Shown: positions 48,014 through 61,484 of the stretch, in pieces
How the letters are laid out: the number at the start of each line of letters is the position of its first letter
How positions within the stretch are numbered: position 1 is the stretch's first letter
DNA from: Hoplostethus atlanticus
Lineage: Eukaryota; Chordata; Actinopteri; Trachichthyiformes; Trachichthyidae
DNA: 64,000 nucleotides
NCBI GenBank assembly: GCA_034670405.1
Contig: JAXDDX010000012.1
Coordinates: 3,379,001-3,443,000, forward strand
Direction: 5' to 3'
Translations under genes and position numbers: made by a program
The notes under the pieces: generated by a model
The model's database searches: none
What the model was told of the DNA's origin: nothing
The model's input: only the letters and a program-made list of their open reading frames with translations

Positions 48014-49660
48014 TCTTTCATAGGAATGAAGCTGGTGGTCAAGTTGAATGGAGGTCATAAGCCCGACAGGGCCTGACACTCTCAGATGAATTTCAGCTGA
48101 CTAACGGACTCAAAAGTTGAACTATTCCACTATATGCTGTCAATTGAAATTTCAAAGACATTGCTGGCACAGCTCCATTTTTAATCTTTCATATTTAACA
48201 GCCCTTCCACTGCTACATTTAAATTGCTCAAGATGATTTGCACGATGTTGCATCATGCCTAAACCTGCGTCAAGAAAACGCCACAGAGACCAATTTAACC
48301 ATTGCTGATATCCTGAATCTATCAGTGTGCTGCATATCTATCATTTAGCTGCTTTTTTTCTGGCTCTGGAATCATCATCGACTATTTAATCTTGTTGCAT
48401 CTTAAATGGAGCCTCAGCTAGATTTACGTTTACGGCTTGAAAGATAGACTAATAGATTTTCAAAGCAAGAAAAACACAACAGGAAAAAAGAAAACAAAGA
48501 CTAGCAGGCACTTGGAGAGCACAAACTGAACAATTCTCCAACTTGCTGTTACACCCAAAGACATCACTTACATTTTAAGTTAAATTTATTTCTTGACTCT
48601 GCAAACAAACTCTTAGGATTTGGAATGGAAGTCACTTTCTCCGTTAGTTTCATAATTATGGCCAAAAAATTGTTTAATGGTAGAAATACATTGTACACAA
48701 TGGAGACAGACAGACAAACTATCATGCGTGGAAACACAACCTCCTTGGTGGAGGTAAAAAGCAGTGGTAAGATATTGAGCAGGTACCAGAAAATGCCTTT
48801 CTGTAGAGAAATGTTTATAGGGCAATTTCAAAAGGGCCAGTGTGTGAGGTTCCCTTAGGTGGTGGAGCAGTTTATTCCCCAGTTGGGGGCGGGGGCAGCT
48901 GCACAGAAAGATCTCCCCACGGTGTGCAACTTAGTCCTGGGGGTTCGGGGGAGCGGGCTGTTGCTTGATGGGGTACGATGCTCATTCTCATTTCTCTTGA
49001 ATAGAGTGAAATGCGTTCTGACTTTCAACTGGGTCATTTTTTTGTACTCTTATTAGTTTCTAATTACAGGTATTGTTGTTGGAGAGGGTTCTGGCTGTTT
49101 TCACTCCCAGCTGTGATAAGACATGTAGGCTCTACTGGAAAAGCACCAGGGCATTTTGTGAAATTGAAAAAAAATAATGTATAGATACCAATTTTTAACA
49201 AGTCAGCCATTTTTTTTTCTAAATAAGATGTTTTGGGGGAGCAAATGACTGATCTTTCCACGATTCCTGGAGGCTATCTAGTAATAGGGTGAGAAACAAA
49301 TGAGCTAAGCTATCAGACGCCGAGTCATTTGGGAAGCCAACGGCAATGTCATAATTGCTGTGAAGGATTATGTCATGTGAAATTTTAGGCTGTTAGAATT
49401 GGTGCGATAACAACCCGGGTGAGGTCATCGCACACAGGGAGGGAAGTTCTTTTTTGGAAGATATCATTTTATCAGTTTGGACTAATTAAATAGACTGCAG
49501 TGTTAAATATTGCTCCCAAAACGTAGTAATTTTAATTAAGTGTTGTTTAAGACTTGTTTGTATAGAAGTAATTATTGTTGCTGCATTCTGTGATTTATTT
49601 TGAAATGTATCTTAATTCATTCATTTAAACCTCTGAGCATCAATCACCTCATAGAAACTA

Positions 49661-49699
49661 CACACACACACACACACACACACATACACACACACACAC
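49661..49699 (+). repeat. (CA)n microsatellite
   Basis: CA run with one TA step. Confidence 0.92.
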
Positions 49700-51907
49700 G
49701 CCACATTTTGAGTCTTAAATTACTCACACCACTGTAACCAGATGATTAAAGATGTTTCGGAGACACACAGCATATACTACTTGACCATATTCGCGTGTGT
49801 GTGTGTGTGTGTGTCCATTTTCCATTTTAAAAGGTCCATTTTATAGCATGGCAATGTGTGGCTGAAGACCAGAGATCCACAGCTTACTCTCAGTCACCAG
49901 GTCAAGGTTACCTCCATCCTGTGTCATATCAACACTGTACCATCAACAGTAGTAACCTCACATTGTCATTACAACAAGAATCGTAGTGCCATCATTTTCA
50001 TCATCATCGTCATCACTGACTTCCTCTTCCACCACCATCTCCCTGCGTGTCATGTTTTTTTTCAGCGTGAGCCGGAAGTATCCGTAAACCACTCGAGTTA
50101 TCAAGCGTTCACAAGTGACGGAGGCGTTCATTCTGCGTATTTGAAGTTGTTTTTCAGAGCTGAGAGGGTAATGTATTCCAGACTCTAGACCGCTGGTTAT
50201 TCTCCAGACTCCCTTTCTTCTCTGCCGTTTGAGTGCAGTTCATTGGCATTTACAGCGAGTGGAGAACCTCCCTCTGCTAATGTGCTCTCACTAAAGTTGA
50301 CTTCGGCACTGGCTATTGACTACGCCTATTCTCAACGGTTCAACACTCTCAAATACTAATACAACTTGCTTTGAAAGTAAGTTTGTGTCAGGTGTGTGTG
50401 TGTTGCGTGTTTTGTGTGTGTGTGTCCCGACGGGTTGCAGTCTCTCTCTCTCTCTCTCTCTGCATCCCCCTCCATCTCCGCCTCTTCTTTCCTCTCACCT
50501 TTATCGATACCCTGTCTATTGCTGGGGCTGACAGCTTTCATTTGCGGGTAGTATAAATTAATTCTGTCTCAGGGTCAGAATGAACAGGAAGAAATTAATC
50601 CTCCCATGCTCTCACGACACTCAAATAAGACGGTTGATGATAACCTTGTAACTCCCAAAAAGGAAACATTTCACAAACTGGGGCTTATTTTCCAGTTGAT
50701 ACCCATGAAAATTGGAAATTACTGACAATGTTTTATGAATAAAAGATTTTTATGAAATCAACACACAGAGGACCATGTCAACTTTCAATTTATATTGAAA
50801 AAAGCCACAAAAAGAGTTAAAAAGTTTCTCACAGCAGTAACAATATAGAAACCTGTGCCTTTCTGTTGACCTGCATAACAGTACTTTTTTCTGCTGTGGC
50901 AGCGGTTAACTCTGAAATGACACAGTCATACCACCTCCGTTACAGCTTTGACAGCACATCAGAGAGTGGATGTGCTGGTTCAAAGCGTTTTGTGCTTTGA
51001 AAAGATCTGCCAGCTTCTCTGCCAGTTGGTTTTCAGGGTGAAAATTGGGTTTGGTGCCTCTTTCTCACTGTGTGTGTCCTCAGTGTCCTTCAACATTTGC
51101 CTCTTTTACTGTGCCAATGTGGGAGGGGATCAGTTAGCTCGCGGCCATACATTCTGGACTCTGTGGATGTGTACATGTGTGTGTGTGCAATATGTAGGTG
51201 TGCATGTGCGTGTTCATCTGTGCACATGGGTGTGTATGTGTCTGCATGCTTGCCTGTGTCTGTGCGTGCGTGCAGAATATGTGAATGATTCTGCTTGCAT
51301 GCATGTAATTGTGTGTGTGTGTATGTGTCTTGTGAATAAGTACAGTGTAATCCTGGAGATGGCTGTCTGTTAGATAGGGGAGAAATCCACCAGCTCTGCC
51401 AGTAAACACACCCAGCAAGGAGGGGATGGGAGACACACACACACCCACACACACACAGATATCCAATTACACTGTGTGGCCAAACCTGTCTCACTGCAGT
51501 AAAGCAGTTTTCCAGGGTTTGCATTTTCATGCATCAGTCATTCATTGAAGAGCAATACCATGTGTGCCACCCAGTCGTACAGTGTGTCACTCCAGCCTTC
51601 AAAACACCTGCAAATGCCAAGTGCAGTATTCATATGAAAGAGACCTATTCCTGCCAATGACTTTGCATCTTTTAGATCATGCTAAAAGCCGCCAAGGTGA
51701 CTAGTGGCGGTTTTCATGCAAGCTTGAGTGGGAAGTCTGTCACTGTAATGGTATCCCCCTGCCATTTCCTCACTGAAAGAGCATCTGCGGTTGACGGTGG
51801 CAGAGAGGGGAAGTATTCAGCTGCCTCAACCTGGCTCAGAAGTGCTATGGCTGGGGAAGAATTAATAGAAGTTGGCCCGAGGGCTGCTGTGCTCTTTGGG
51901 ACTGTTG

Positions 51908-51938
<31 letters not shown>

Positions 51939-51944
51939 CGTGCG
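51908..51944 (+). repeat. (GT)n-(GTGC)n microsatellite
   Basis: A GT run passes into GCGTGCGTGCGTG. Confidence 0.9.
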
Positions 51945-52203
51945 TGACGTTGGGTCTCTGTCTGCCAGTGGTGCTGCAATGTTCCATTTAGTCAACATCA
52001 CCCGGCTAGCACCCCCACTGTACTGTCACCATCATCATCACTGTTGTACTGGCAGCTGGCAGGCTGCACGCTACTGCAGCTGCCACGCTCTGGGCCAGAG
52101 AGGGAGAGAGAGGGAGATGGAGGAAACTGTGTGAGAAAGAGAGAGAAAAAGGTGGGAGGAGAGGGAGAGGGAGGGAGGGGGTGTGGGGATTCAAAGAATA
52201 ACA

Positions 52204-52236
52204 GAGAGAGAGAGAGCGAGAGAGAGAGAGAGAGAT
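52204..52236 (+). repeat. (GA)n microsatellite
   Basis: GA run with one GC step; it follows a broader purine-rich part from about 52097. Confidence 0.9.
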
Positions 52237-53714
52237 GGGTTTCAGTGGCAGACTTCCAATACCCAGCACTCTGAGACAACCACCAAACCAGACTTGCCAA
52301 TTACTGTTTGAAGGTCAATCAGTGAAAGTGGAATCACAGTACAATGCTGTTTGTACACTCTCTGTGGCAGGGATAAATGATCCAATACCAACACGCTAAG
52401 GCTGCTGGGAAGCTAAAAAAAAAACCTTTCTCAGGGAAAACAACCAACAAAGTGAAGACTAAAACTTTCCCTCAAAGATGATGAAGACTAAGGGTGTGCT
52501 CGTACTATTCGGCTTCTTTGAAAACCGCAGTTTGTGCTGATAATTTGAAAACGTGAATTGCGGGACGTACACTTTGCTTCCATAACGACCAGCTGCAGTA
52601 GCTGTCAGCAAACGTGACAACTCTCAGACACTTGACTCCCATGACACAGCCAACGTGCTCCCATACCGACTCTTTATGATCAGAGTAACAACGACAATCA
52701 ACTTCTCTACCAGTACCTTCTCTATTTCCATTATGGTTTTTGTTGTAAACTGTCAGCTGCCTGCATACTGTGAAACCCTTCCTCTTCTTCATTGTGATTA
52801 GTCGGCTGACATAAAAATCTATCCCCGTCATCCTATAAAAAGTTGAACTGTTCTCAACTTTAGAGGCTCTGCCTAAAATGATGCCAGGTGCAGTAACACC
52901 TTCCATCTTCCTCGAATCCTCCATTCTCATTGACTTCCGTGTATATAAGGCGCTAACAGTTTCAAAACAGTGGGATGGCATGAACACACACTACAATGAA
53001 AAAAATCCATTCTGACTTTCTCTGGTATACCTTGCCTCCACAGTTTTTATTGGCGTTTTACTGGAGCACAACCACTTCAGTAACAAAGCTGAAGGTAAAC
53101 TCGGGTAAGAGAACTTTCCCGATATTGATTGTTTTTAGGGATACATGCTCTGCCTGTTTTATGATAGGGAGCTAAGTCCAGAGCAACTATGAACAATTGA
53201 AAACTGGGCTGAAGGTCTGCAGCTTGCGAGGCTTTCCCCCATGATGCTCCAACAAGCCTGGACCCAATATTAATGTGTTCATTCGTCATGTGTCCGCCGT
53301 CCCCTCCCAGAATTATACCTGGTCATCTCCGAATCCTGTAGAACCAGGAAGAACAATAACATCGTTAGACAGGAAGTGTAATGATGCATGAAATCAATAT
53401 GTACAATCCTGCCTCACCCGGGGCATGCTGGGTAATGGAGTGTCAGGAGTGCTTTGGAGCTGTTTTAATCACGGCACCTTGGAACATACACACGTAAACA
53501 AGCTACTTACTGCCAAAATACCACAACCCCCCGAGATGTGTGTGTCTGTGTGTGTGTGTGTGTGAGATTATTTTTACATAATTGGCAGGTCTCAAATTTG
53601 AACAGTTGTTGAGCATCCAAAGTAAACGGTGCATCCATATGCCTATGCAAAACATAAACCAAGCAGCATGTGCATGCATTTCTGACTGACTTTAGTCTGT
53701 GAGGAGGACTGTGA

Positions 53715-53790
53715 CCCCCCCGCCCCCCCGCCCCCCACATCATCTTCACTCTGACGATCACAGTGCCCCCCCCTCCCCCCTTGCTTCCCC
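53715..53790 (-). repeat. C-rich cluster, quadruplex candidate on the minus strand
   Basis: Several C runs of six or more (CCCCCCCGCCCCCCCGCCCCCC, then CCCCCCCCTCCCCCC) occur within 75 bp. A second cluster with CCCCCATA units follows at 53916-53960. The minus strand fits G-quadruplex patterns and the plus strand i-motif patterns. Confidence 0.75.
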
Positions 53791-55205
53791 AGCCTCTCCC
53801 TTCTCCCTCACCCGGGCTCTGTTTCATTAGCCTTTAACGCTGCGACACAGCCCAACCCTGATCCTGCATGTAAAGTAAGAGCTCTTCCTGCTAATCACCT
53901 TGCCTGCCTTCTCAACCCCCCCCCCATACCCCCCATACCCTCCATACCCCCCATCCCCACCTCCACCACCTCCCACTCTACCTGCATGCTAATGCTACAT
54001 GAGGCTGAAGTTTGGCTCGGGCTTGCATATATGCCTGCATGCTGATGAAGCTGTTAGCAATATCTTGAATGCTAATATTGCAATAGCCAAAAGGCTAACG
54101 CTGAACCTTAATTCTAATAACATCTTGATTAGCAACACCTACAGGTGGCACTGTAACTTCAATACTAATGGCACAAATTTTGCACATAGCCTTTGTTAGC
54201 TCTTGTTTCTTGAGCAATAATGATCTGTTGGATAGCAGCCAGCATGAGGCAATAAACAAGAATTTACCAAGATGAATCTGTATATCCTAACCTCAGCTAA
54301 TGTAGTGTAAGACAGACTTGAAATCGGTTTCTCTGGTCGATATCCATTTATCCTTTGTTATTACTCCACCAGTCTATGGTGTGAGCAGCTCTCCAGGGCT
54401 CAGCGGGTCTAAAGCGATACAGTAATGTGCCATGGTGATGTTGGAGCAAGCTAGCGCCCTGGGGCTATGAGCGAGGCCTGGAAAACTGCAGGGTGATGTG
54501 TGAGAAAAGCATTGATTAATTGAACATGTCTGTCAGGGCCCTTTGTTTACAGGCAAAGCTAAGCGCTGGGGTCAGGCGCTACGGGAGATGTTCCTGTTGG
54601 ATGGAAATAGAGAAACACCGTTACCTAAATCCTTCAACTGCTCCATTGTCCCGTCCACCCCATACACACCATCACCTTAGACGTAGCTGGCTGTTGTTGG
54701 AGTGGATGTTAGAATATATGGACTCAATGCTGCTTCCACTTTTCTGCTACCAGTCTCTCCCACTGCTTTTTTTTTTTTTAGCATACTGGAACTTCAGTCT
54801 GCGTACTACAGTTCAAAGATTGGCTCGGTGTCACTTCATCTGGGCCTGTAGTCTGGCTGGCATGATTAGAAAACATGAGACAGGCCTGTGCGGGTAAGCT
54901 TTATCCCTATTGGGAGGAAATAGGCCTTTCATTCTCTTTGAGTCCATATCGATCCAAAAATGAGAAAATGGAAAGATTACTCCAAGATGGAAAGAGCCAT
55001 TAAAGAGCCGGGGAGACGAAGAGCTCAGAAAATGCCCCAGTATTTATCAATTCACTGGCATTTTTTTTAACCTTTTATTTCACTGCACACCTCGTGTGTG
55101 TATGTGACAATTAAACTTCTTGAATCTTGAATCTTGAATCTCTATCCAGGGAAGGCTTTGCTGATTGTGCATGCTCTTCTTCAGCAGCACTCCGCTTCAC
55201 ATGTA

Positions 55206-55325
55206 TACACCTGGGAGCTGCCCAGTAGAAACACAGTCCTCTATTGTTGGCCACTGAGAAGCTCCACTGGGGCAGCTGGGGGTTAAGTGCCTTGCTGAAG
55301 GGCACCTCCACAGTAATTGTTGAGG
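55206..55325 (+). mobile_element. Interspersed repeat fragment, same family as 28145
   Basis: AGCTGCCC, TTGTTGGCCACTGAG, GCTCCACTGGGGCAGCTG and GTTAAGTGCCTTGCTGAAGGGCAC occur in the same order as at 28145-28270. The copy here is better preserved. A short ATCTTGA triplication lies just upstream (55118-55140). Confidence 0.65.
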
Positions 55326-56002
55326 GAGGACAGAGCATTACTCATTCACTTTCTCCTGCCGAGCCCGTTTTTAGACCCTTTAGGCTGCTGATGCGCTGGA
55401 AGTGACAGCAATAAACAGTAAATGCCATAAATGCAGGCATTATGTACAGTATTGATGTATCACACTAACAGTTAAATCTTATTCATTGTGTTCTTCATTT
55501 ATGCATTGTATCATTTCTGTAAATCACAATAAAATAAATCATATTCCAGAGCTGTGAGTAGCATTGGATGAAAAGATTGTTGTGGTATGCACTGCAGCTA
55601 GGACTACATCTCTGGTATAGTTGTATTTATGAGACATGCACATGCACATTCCTGGCATATTACACAGAATTATGTCGGCATGTGATATACGGCTTTGTGC
55701 CCAGCGTATACCGTATGCAACATTACGTCTCCATATGCTGTTTGGCGAAGTCTATTTTTTGACTTCAATTATCTCCATAGTCACATTCAGCGTGATATGT
55801 CACTGCACTGCAATGCACAGCGCAGCAGGAAGGCTCAGCGAAGGGCTCTGCGTGGCGGCGAGCCTTCTCCATCGGCATGCTAAGTAGATAAATTATGATC
55901 ACGCTCCCCTCGCCAGGGTTGACATATACACTGTAAAGAGACTGGCTAATGAAGAATGGCTCTGTCATTGGTGTTGTCTCGGAAATAAGGCAGATCACTC
56001 CA

Positions 56003-56045
<43 letters not shown>

Positions 56046-58890
56046 TTTTCTCCCTCTCCCCCTCTCTCTGTCTTCTTTACTTTCCTGTCATTTTCTCACT
56101 CCCTCTTCCTTTATTCCTTTATTGCTCCATTGCTCCTCCACCCATCCTTCATTCTTCCTGTGTTTCATTCTCTCATTGCATTCTGTCTGTCTGGAATAAA
56201 TTAGGTTTTGGTGTTGCGAATGCATCATCTCCCCGCTACCCACAATGCTTTGCGGTAGATGTGCATCTAACCATCTCTAATGAGTTTGGTTGCGTTTGTG
56301 TTGTTGTTGTTGTTGTTGTTTACGGTGTGGTAATTTGTCGTTGCCATAGAAACTCTTCCAAATGCACCCATCATTACTTTGTGCTTAAATCCATCATTGC
56401 CAGTAGCTCGGAGGCGGCTACGCAAATGGAATTTGATTAATATGATTTGACATCATTTTTCCATGAGCTTCCCCAGGAAGCGGGTGTTAGAAGTCTCTGT
56501 TGTGTCCATTAGTTTATATCGAAGTTGTTTGGAGGCACAACATGCACAACAAAAATGTCAGTCTTAACAAATCTTCTGATGCCATGAGTTAATAACACTT
56601 TTTTCCATTGCAGTTTCACTTGTTCCAAGAATTTTATTTTGATATATTTCTGCACCATTTTTTGTTTTTGTTTTCTGCATTCGTGTTTTACATTACTGCT
56701 CTCTATAGTACATTTTTTGATATTTAGAAAATTGTCATTTCATTGTTTTTGAAAGCATCTTCACTTTATGTTTTTTTTTTTTACATGTACCTGCATGCAC
56801 AGTACTGTACATTTATTCTACTTGGCCGATTCTGATGAAGAACGCTTAATTAACGCTGATTAACAAGAATAAAAAACTTTCAATGATGGACACTTTTTCC
56901 CCCCAAGTCCTCTCTTCTCCAGAGATGAGTGACCGACTGAATTTTGACAAGGCATGTCATCACGTAGAAATTCCCTTTGAACTGTGTTTCTGGACCGCTT
57001 GGTGAATATTTTAGTGGTGGTAGGGGGTGGAACCTCGTTCGTTATTTTTTCCTCTTCTTTCGCAGCACTTTGGGGTGGAAATGTCATATTGTCAGTGGGA
57101 GATGCCCTGGGTAGCAGCTCCACTCAGCCTGGCCTAAATGTAAATGTCAGTAGAGATGTTTTAAAAAATGTAGCCGGATGTGACTGTCAAAACGCCCCTC
57201 TCCTCACCCATCTCTCTCTCTCTCTCTCACTTCTCTCTTCACTCTCTCTCCCCTTTTTCGTGGACATTTATAATACTCTCTCCCTCTCTCCTCCTCCATC
57301 CTTCCCCCATCTTTCTTTTTACCCACACCTGGATACCTCCCCTCTTTCTCCCCCTTACTCACTCTTTTCTCTTCTCTCCCTCTCTCTTGTTTATCCTCCC
57401 TGTCTCTCCCCTTCGCTCTCCCTCCTCTCTTCTCTTCTCCTCCCCCATCCCGTCCTTTACCTATTTAATCCTCTCTGGCCCTCTCTCTTTCTCTCTCCCC
57501 TCCTTTTGCCCTGTCTCTCCTTCACCCCTTCTCTCTCCCTCTCTCCTCCTCCCTTCTATCTCTCTCCGTCTGTCTTATGTCTCTGTGGTACAACTCCGTC
57601 AGTAAGTTGTCTGTCATCTGTCAGTTTTGTTGCCTCATTTCCATTTCTCCTGCTTTCCTCCCTTAATTTTACCCAATGGTGTGGAATGAGTCTCTGAAAC
57701 TTTTCTGCACTTGCTCTTTCTCTTCCCTGACCTCATCAGACTCCTTATACTCAACCAGCCTCCACCATCTCCTCTTCCTCATCCTTCCTCCTCCTCTCTT
57801 TCCCACACACCTCCTTTTCCCCATTCTCCTTTCATCTGCCTTACCTGTCATCTTTTCTTGTCTCCCTGTGTTACCCTGTGTCAGTGTCTCCCTCTCTCTC
57901 TACCTACCGCGGTACTTTTCTGTCAACTCACCTTTCTCTTTCGCGTTGCGGTTCTTGCCTCGGAGGCCATGGCCCAGACCATCTTTGCCCCTTCACCTCC
58001 GGTGCGATGTGGGGTGTTACACTAACACAACCTACCTGTCAGGGGAGATTTATTCCCCAACCTTTTGGAGCTCTTGATCGTGGTCTGTGTGCATCTGTAA
58101 TCTGCCTTGGAGAGGAGAGGTGAGGCATTCACCCCGCACGGTTCAGCCCTCTCCCCCCCCCGGCTGGGTGGCTGGGGACCACGTCTGTCAACGCGGCATT
58201 AAACATTTAAAACCCGGTCTGTGAATCACTCCAGGCATAGCAATGGAGCCAGCAGAGAGAGCGAGCGAGAGGGAGAGAGAGGGAACCGTGAGACAGATAC
58301 AGAGAGAATACAAGGTCTAGACCATCAGGAGATAAATAGTGTGAGAGAAGAAAGTCTCTTTCAGTCATTCATTGGGAGACAGGGAGACACAAGACTCAGT
58401 AGCTATCACTGTAGAGGAGGCAGAGGAGGCACACAGAATGGAGACAATAGCCACTTCTGCTGCTCTGGGCCAAGCCAACCCATCTCTAACAGGTGTGACC
58501 GCATATTGTTGCAATGCCTTTGTTTCCATCTCAGTAACCAAGAGTGGAACAGTGTGGAACATCTCAATAACACAATTCAACAGAGATACATTTTCCTGTT
58601 GCGACTTGTTTGCTTTGTTTTCCCTGGCTTTTCATGGATGTAGCCCAAAATCTCCTCCAAAAACAGTGGGTCATTTAATAATCTTCACTTAATCCAATAG
58701 GCCAATAGACTTAATCCAATAGTCACAAATGTGCCAAAATGCAGCATTGCCAATGCTAAGCCAGAGAGGCTTGTTACGCACTGCTGCCAAAGTTAATCAT
58801 AGCGTGACTACATTTGTAAGAGACGAGTCAAGTGAATGAAATGAGGGATTTAGGGTGAGCAGGAGACACCTACATAATCAAATCACAATG
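55326..58890. other. Candidate intron sequence with pyrimidine-rich tracts
   Basis: CT-rich tracts are at 56003-56110 and 57206-57900. A (GTT)n lies near 56304-56321. The part 56205-56460 is free of simple repeats except for the GTT run and looks unique; it might be a conserved non-coding element. The 237-codon Ser/Leu/Pro-rich frame at 56984-57697 is a product of the pyrimidine tract. Confidence 0.45.
57206..57900 (+). repeat. Long polypyrimidine-skewed region
   Basis: About 700 bp is dominated by CT, CCT and TTCT units. Such strand-asymmetric tracts can form triplex DNA and also give misleading Ser/Leu/Pro open frames. Confidence 0.8.
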
Positions 58891-59222
58891 GCTATGTCTG
58901 CATTACAGTGGCCCAAACACAAAGCTTTGGCCTCCATGTGACACAGATCTGATTTTTAGTGCATTGTTAACACAAAAAAACACACAGAATCTGATCTTTT
59001 CAATTCTGATTTGGGCCACATTCGTATGTGGTCTTGGACCTCAATTTCACATGGCTTCCATAAATAGACTGTCGAGTAAACATGATATTATTTGTTGTTG
59101 TTCATTTGCGCTTGCGTTTCAGGATAGAGGTCTGTTCATACTTGTGTCGTGTTGAATGTGAACAAATCGGATCTGAGAAAAAAATCTGATTTGAGCATTA
59201 AGGCCTGTAGTGTGAATGTAGA
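58891..59222. mobile_element. Possible foldback MITE, diverged
   Basis: The left end GCTATGTCTGCATTACAGTGGCC is loosely complementary to the right end GGCCTGTAGTGTGAATGTAGAT. Inside, ATCTGATTTT and AATCTGATTTGGGCCACAT have related inverted partners (ACAAATCGGATCTGAG, AAAATCTGATTTGAGC). I recall similar sequences as widespread non-autonomous elements in fish. No target duplication was resolved. Confidence 0.45.
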
Positions 59223-60521
59223 TTTTCAGAAGAGAAAGCGCTGTTTTTCTGGACAGCGTGCAATATCTCACTGCCATTATTTTATTACACAAGCACACAC
59301 AGCACAACTGTGCATACAACTGTAGTTAAGGTCAGGACAAGCAGCTCTGAGTATTTTAATTGGCCATCAATGGTCCCCATTTCAACAAGCTGTTAACCAC
59401 GGCTGTACCGTCACACAGCTGGCTGAGGTCAAATAGGTCCGGTTAACAAGTGGGCTTCCTTCTCAAGCAAGTAAAAATCACATTTTGTTGCCGTTTTGCA
59501 AATCATGCAGATTAAAGGAGCTTTTTAGTCAGATGGCATACCTCACTGATGAACCAGTGGTAATTGGCAGTCTGTCACTGATCAGTCAATGATAATTAAC
59601 TCCAACCTAGAATTAGTGATGACATTTGACCATTGAAACAGCCAATTAGAGCACATTGAGGAATAGAGCAATCAATGGCATACGCATTCCCTGACCACAC
59701 ACACACACTCACAAACACGCAGAAAAAGGTTAGAATACAGGCCTGTTTGCTGCGTGACCAACTTTGATGGTAAAATGAGCTGATGTCTCCTCCCAGCAGG
59801 TGTCTGAGAACAGCGCTGTAACACCTAAGCTCAGTGTCAGCATCTTCTCACCTCCCTTGTTGTTACAGTCCCACACCTTTGCTCCCTCAATTGTGTCTCT
59901 GCTCTGCTGTACCTCTCCTCTTCTTCATTTCCCTTCCTTCCCTCTCCTCTTTTTCTTCCAGGCACAAATGTAAACACAAACAGACGTCACCGTTACATGC
60001 CATAAATACAAACAAGGCTATACAGCATCTTTATCACAGTATCTCATTGTGCAGACAGAGAGCGTATTGGTGCTATAGGAGTAATTAAAGGATAGAGATG
60101 GAAGAAAAGGCTGTGATGAGATTTGATCCCGTGGTAGAATAGAACAGGAAGCGAGACAAGGCTGTTTTCTGTTTTATTGTAGCTGGAATAGAAAAGAGAT
60201 AACGGGGCCGTGGGCTGAGGGAGAGAGCAGACAGCGTTGTGATAGCTGTGAAGTTAGGGGAGATGTCAGATGGATGAAGAGGCAGAGAGAGAGAGAGAGA
60301 GAGAGAACCTGACGGAGGCTGAGAAAGAGGAAACAGGAGGAGAAAGAGTTTGACTCAGAAACACAGGCGGAGGGAAGGGGTGACGGTGCAGACTGAGTGT
60401 TTGCCCTGTGGGCCCGGCTGGCCACAGGTGATCCGGCAGACAGCACAATGTGTCACTCTACATTCTGTCAACAACAAGGCAAGTTATTTCTGGAAGATCG
60501 GAGCTTCAAATTTAGTCTATT

Positions 60522-60524
<3 letters not shown>

Positions 60525-60554
<30 letters not shown>

Positions 60555-61160
60555 GTCTTGTACTACTGTCCTTTTGGAGTCCTTGTGAGGACATTTCTGT
60601 AAAGGGAGGTCATTTTCCAAGGGACTAGCTATGGGTTAGCTGTAGGGTTAAAGTAATAACCTGTCACATTTTCATATAAATAGATGTCTGTTGCTACTTT
60701 ATATGGCCGACTGATATAACACAATAGTGATTCAACCTACCGTTTGTTGTTCTAAACACCCGGTTTCAGGTAGGTCTAAACCCCAAAAATCCTCGGGGTC
60801 ACAGGAAGCGATGTGTTTCACGTTTCTAGCAGAAACAGCAGCAGTTTGTTTGGAATAAGTAGAAGAAGAACTGGGTAGCTAGCATGAGCAGTGAAAGCCA
60901 CCATTTCTGAACAGAAAAAGAAAAGAGCGCCAACAGAAAACCCAAGGAAAAATATGTCACAGTACTGGACACACTGTTTGATTGACAGGTGATCCACAGG
61001 CACCGAAAAAAATATAGGAGCATCCTATTAGAATTAGGATTAGGTAAGAGTTAAGGCTATGTAGTGGTGAGGGTTATGTTGTAGGGAATGTAATCAATGG
61101 GATGCCCTCATAAGGATAGGAGAACAAGGCTGTGTGTGTGTGTGTGTGTGTGTGTGTGAG
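60525..61160. repeat. Interspersed repeat bounded by (GT)n tracts
   Basis: GGTCTTGTACTACTGTCC and GTCCTTGTGAGGACATTTC follow the first GT run. GGGTTATGTTGTAGGGAATG and CCCTCATAAGGATAG precede the second. I recall these two blocks as the two sides of one common fish repeat. Here they are separated by about 370 bp of other sequence (about 60660-61025), possibly a later insertion. Confidence 0.4.
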
Positions 61161-61439
61161 TCCGTGCGTGCGTTTGTGTCTAGACAATAGTCCTCCTGTT
61201 TATGGTTGCACTCAGCTACCACAATGCCCTGCTGAAATCTGTATCTCCCAAAAGAAATTTCTCTCTCTCTCTCTCTCTCTCTACCTAATGTTCTCTATCT
61301 AATGTTGGTTTTGCTCTATACTCGTGTGTGTGTGTGTTGCATGTCTCTCTCTTTGTCACACCCTAATGAAGCCTCTAACTTTTATGGCTCATACATCCCT
61401 GAGTCCCTGTCCGACACACACTTGCAAACACACACACAC

Positions 61440-61446
<7 letters not shown>

Positions 61447-61474
<28 letters not shown>
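61447..61474 (+). repeat. (CT)n microsatellite
   Basis: A CT run of about 14 units; another of similar size lies at 61259-61284. Confidence 0.9.

Positions 61475-61484
<10 letters not shown>

Larger units (their letters stand above)
48014..55205. other. Candidate intron sequence
   Basis: Holds (CA)n at 49661-49699, (GT)n at 49795-49813, 51908-51944 and 53541-53563, (CT)n at 50441-50461, (GA)n at 52204-52236, degenerate GT at 51170-51335 and C-rich clusters at 53715-53790 and 53916-53960. The 160-codon minus-strand frame at 52505-52987 shows no known domain. No catenin exon was found. Confidence 0.5.

Noticed and set aside
52505-52987. 160-codon minus-strand frame
   Set aside because: No domain, no splice-site pattern and no similarity I recognise; length alone is not enough in a 64-kb window.
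56984-57697. 237-codon Ser/Leu/Pro-rich frame
   Set aside because: Most of it is generated by the polypyrimidine tract.
58080-58210. SINE-like sequence with GGCTGGGTGGCTGGGGACCACG
   Set aside because: Some tRNA-head resemblance but no B box or matching copy in the window; too weak to list as an element.
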